Source: Robiginitalea sp. | GTDB taxonomy: Bacteria; Bacteroidota; Bacteroidia; Flavobacteriales; Flavobacteriaceae | Assembly: GCA_024642005.1 (NCBI GenBank) | Contig: JAHECA010000001.1 | Location: 62,001 to 126,000 of the forward strand | Length of the DNA: 64,000 nt | Direction of reading: 5' to 3' | Shown: piece after piece, positions 63,085 through 64,000 of the stretch | Layout: the number at the start of each line of letters is the position of its first letter | Numbering within the stretch: position 1 is the first letter of the stretch | Translations under genes and position numbers: made by a program | Notes under the pieces: generated by a model | Told to the model about the DNA's origin: nothing | Databases searched by the model: none | What the model saw: only the letters and a program-made list of their open reading frames with translations

Positions 63085-64000
63085 TTAAAAGTAAAATTGT
63101 AGGTCAGGGAGAGTACAGGGCTGTTCAGGACTGAGAGTTCATAACTGCCCAGGGGGCTATCCAGGAATATATCGCCATTCACACTGCCCTGGCGTTGGGA
63201 GTAAAATAGGTTGAAGGGGTTCCGGCGGCCATATACATTGTAAACGGTAAAGGTCCAGTCGCCTATCCAGCTTCGGTTCAGCTTTTTGCCATACCGCACC
63301 TTCCACGACAGGTCTAGCCGGTGGTAGGGCCTCATTCGGGCATTGTTGCGCTCAATGAAGATGGGTACATCGATATCCCGATAGCGGAACACTCCGTTCG
63401 GGGCCGAATACGGGCGGCCCGATTGCAACGTAAAGTTAAAGCTCCAGGTGTTGTAGAGGTCCCCCTCGAAATTAACTGTGCTGTTGAAAACGTGCGGGCG
63501 GTCGAATTCAGAAGGGTACCAATTGTTGTCGTTAATCCGTTCGCTCAGCAACTCCCCGTTGCTGCGCAAAAAACTGCGGGCGTAAGTATAGTTTACCCAG
63601 CCGTTCACCTTGCCGTCTGGTTTGCGAAGCCCCACTTCAACTCCGTAAGCCGCTCCTTCTCCCTGAATTACTTCACGTTGCAGGTAGGGCTCCAGGAAGA
63701 AATCGGCGCCAGCTTTATAGGCCATATTGTTCCTCGATTTCCGGTAATATCCCTCGAGGGAAATTTCAATGCGGTCGTCGGCAAGTCCCTGATATACGCC
63801 CAGGCCAAACGCATCGCTTTGCTGTGGTTCAATCAGCGGGTCAGCGAGTTTCCAACGCGAGGTAGGCAGGGGGGTGGTGGTATTGTAAATATTCTGAAGA
63901 TACTGGTTCAGCCGGGCATAGCTGGCCTTTAAAGAGGCGTGTTCACCCAGGGAGTAATTGAGCCCGAGGCGGGGTTCAAGGTTGTTGTACGTTTTAACTC
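63081..64000 (-). CDS. TonB-dependent outer-membrane receptor, C-terminal part
   Basis: The frame is open from its stop at 63081-63083 to the window edge (about 306 codons), so the N-terminus lies beyond 64000. The visible part is a beta-barrel: LEPRLGLNYSLGEHASLKASYARL, then ALTERNATING strands such as GVEVGLRKPDGKVNGWVNYTYARS, DRPHVFNSTVNFEGDLYNTWSFNF, PYHRLDLSWKVRYGKKL, WTFTVYNVYGRRNPF, and the closing LSLTYNFTFN. This is typical of TonB-dependent receptors or carboxypeptidase-regulatory-like barrels in Bacteroidota. The ligand cannot be read from this half. It needs a TonB such as that at 8116-8826. Confidence 0.88.
   Translation of the reverse strand, partial: VKTYNNLEPRLGLNYSLGEHASLKASYARLNQYLQNIYNTTTPLPTSRWKLADPLIEPQQSDAFGLGVYQGLADDRIEISLEGYYRKSRNNMAYKAGADFFLEPYLQREVIQGEGAAYGVEVGLRKPDGKVNGWVNYTYARSFLRSNGELLSERINDNNWYPSEFDRPHVFNSTVNFEGDLYNTWSFNFTLQSGRPYSAPNGVFRYRDIDVPIFIERNNARMRPYHRLDLSWKVRYGKKLNRSWIGDWTFTVYNVYGRRNPFNLFYSQRQGSVNGDIFLDSPLGSYELSVLNSPVLSLTYNFTFN

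Overview
This window comes from a bacterium of the phylum Bacteroidota, almost certainly a marine member of the Flavobacteriaceae with a GC-rich genome (by eye, not computed). The evidence is the gene content: sprA, the type IX secretion translocon; an Alternative Complex III cluster feeding an aa3-type oxidase; DUF2723 and DUF2807 proteins; Bacteroidota-type promoters (TTG, 17-23 bases, TAnnTTTG); and weak Shine-Dalgarno signals. A Robiginitalea-like genus is a guess from composition and protein style. All of it reads as chromosomal core or near-core sequence. I see no phage, insertion sequence, integron or CRISPR array.

Layout. 1-2701 (-): tail of an efflux system, two MacB/FtsX-type permeases and the start of a membrane-fusion adaptor. 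2800-7978 (-): cytochrome oxidase assembly and small subunits: cyoE, two subunit III genes and subunit IV, then after a terminator a cysteine-free Sco paralogue, Sco, a DUF420 protein and a 72-residue CxxC protein. 8116-9655 (-): a TonB-family protein, a VanZ-like protein and gcvH. 9746-19836 (-): maeB, ruvA and the 2387-residue sprA. 20036-25919 (-): a sugar-type MFS carrier, queG, a lipo-cytochrome c, a pair of exported DsrE-like/Tat proteins, a 538-base gap and ruvB. 26096-28532: pckA (+) meeting a DUF2807 protein (-).

28629-40076 (-) is the respiratory heart of the window: actA-actB-actC-actD-actE-actF-coxB-coxA in one tightly packed direction, closed by a strong terminator. Together with 5016-7978 it encodes a complete quinol to cytochrome c to oxygen chain (menaquinol oxidised by ACIII, electrons passed through c hemes to CuA/aa3 oxidase) plus its heme and copper assembly factors.

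40396-45361 holds a small SPOR-domain protein (+) and the rimP-nusA-infB operon (-), whose leader contains a terminator-like hairpin. 45602-48924 (+) carries an S9 peptidase and two small unknown proteins. 49056-52127 (-) is a three-gene set (FAD monooxygenase, exported DUF3237 protein, aromatic-acid type MFS carrier) that looks like an accessory pathway. 52326-56755 has an SGNH-like lipoprotein (+), tRNA-Gln (-) and a 1114-residue DUF2723 membrane protein (+). 56780-64000 has a cysteine-free thioredoxin, a membrane metallophosphoesterase and cutC (all -), an exported glycosylasparaginase and polA (+), and the C-terminal part of a TonB-dependent receptor (-) that runs off the window.

The most interesting items are the cysteine-free Sco and thioredoxin proteins, the six-heme ActA with a fused monoheme domain, the subunit III with a 110-residue soluble insert, the hairpin in the rimP-nusA-infB leader, and the monooxygenase/DUF3237/AAHS set. 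No wholly unprecedented system could be demonstrated from sequence reading alone.
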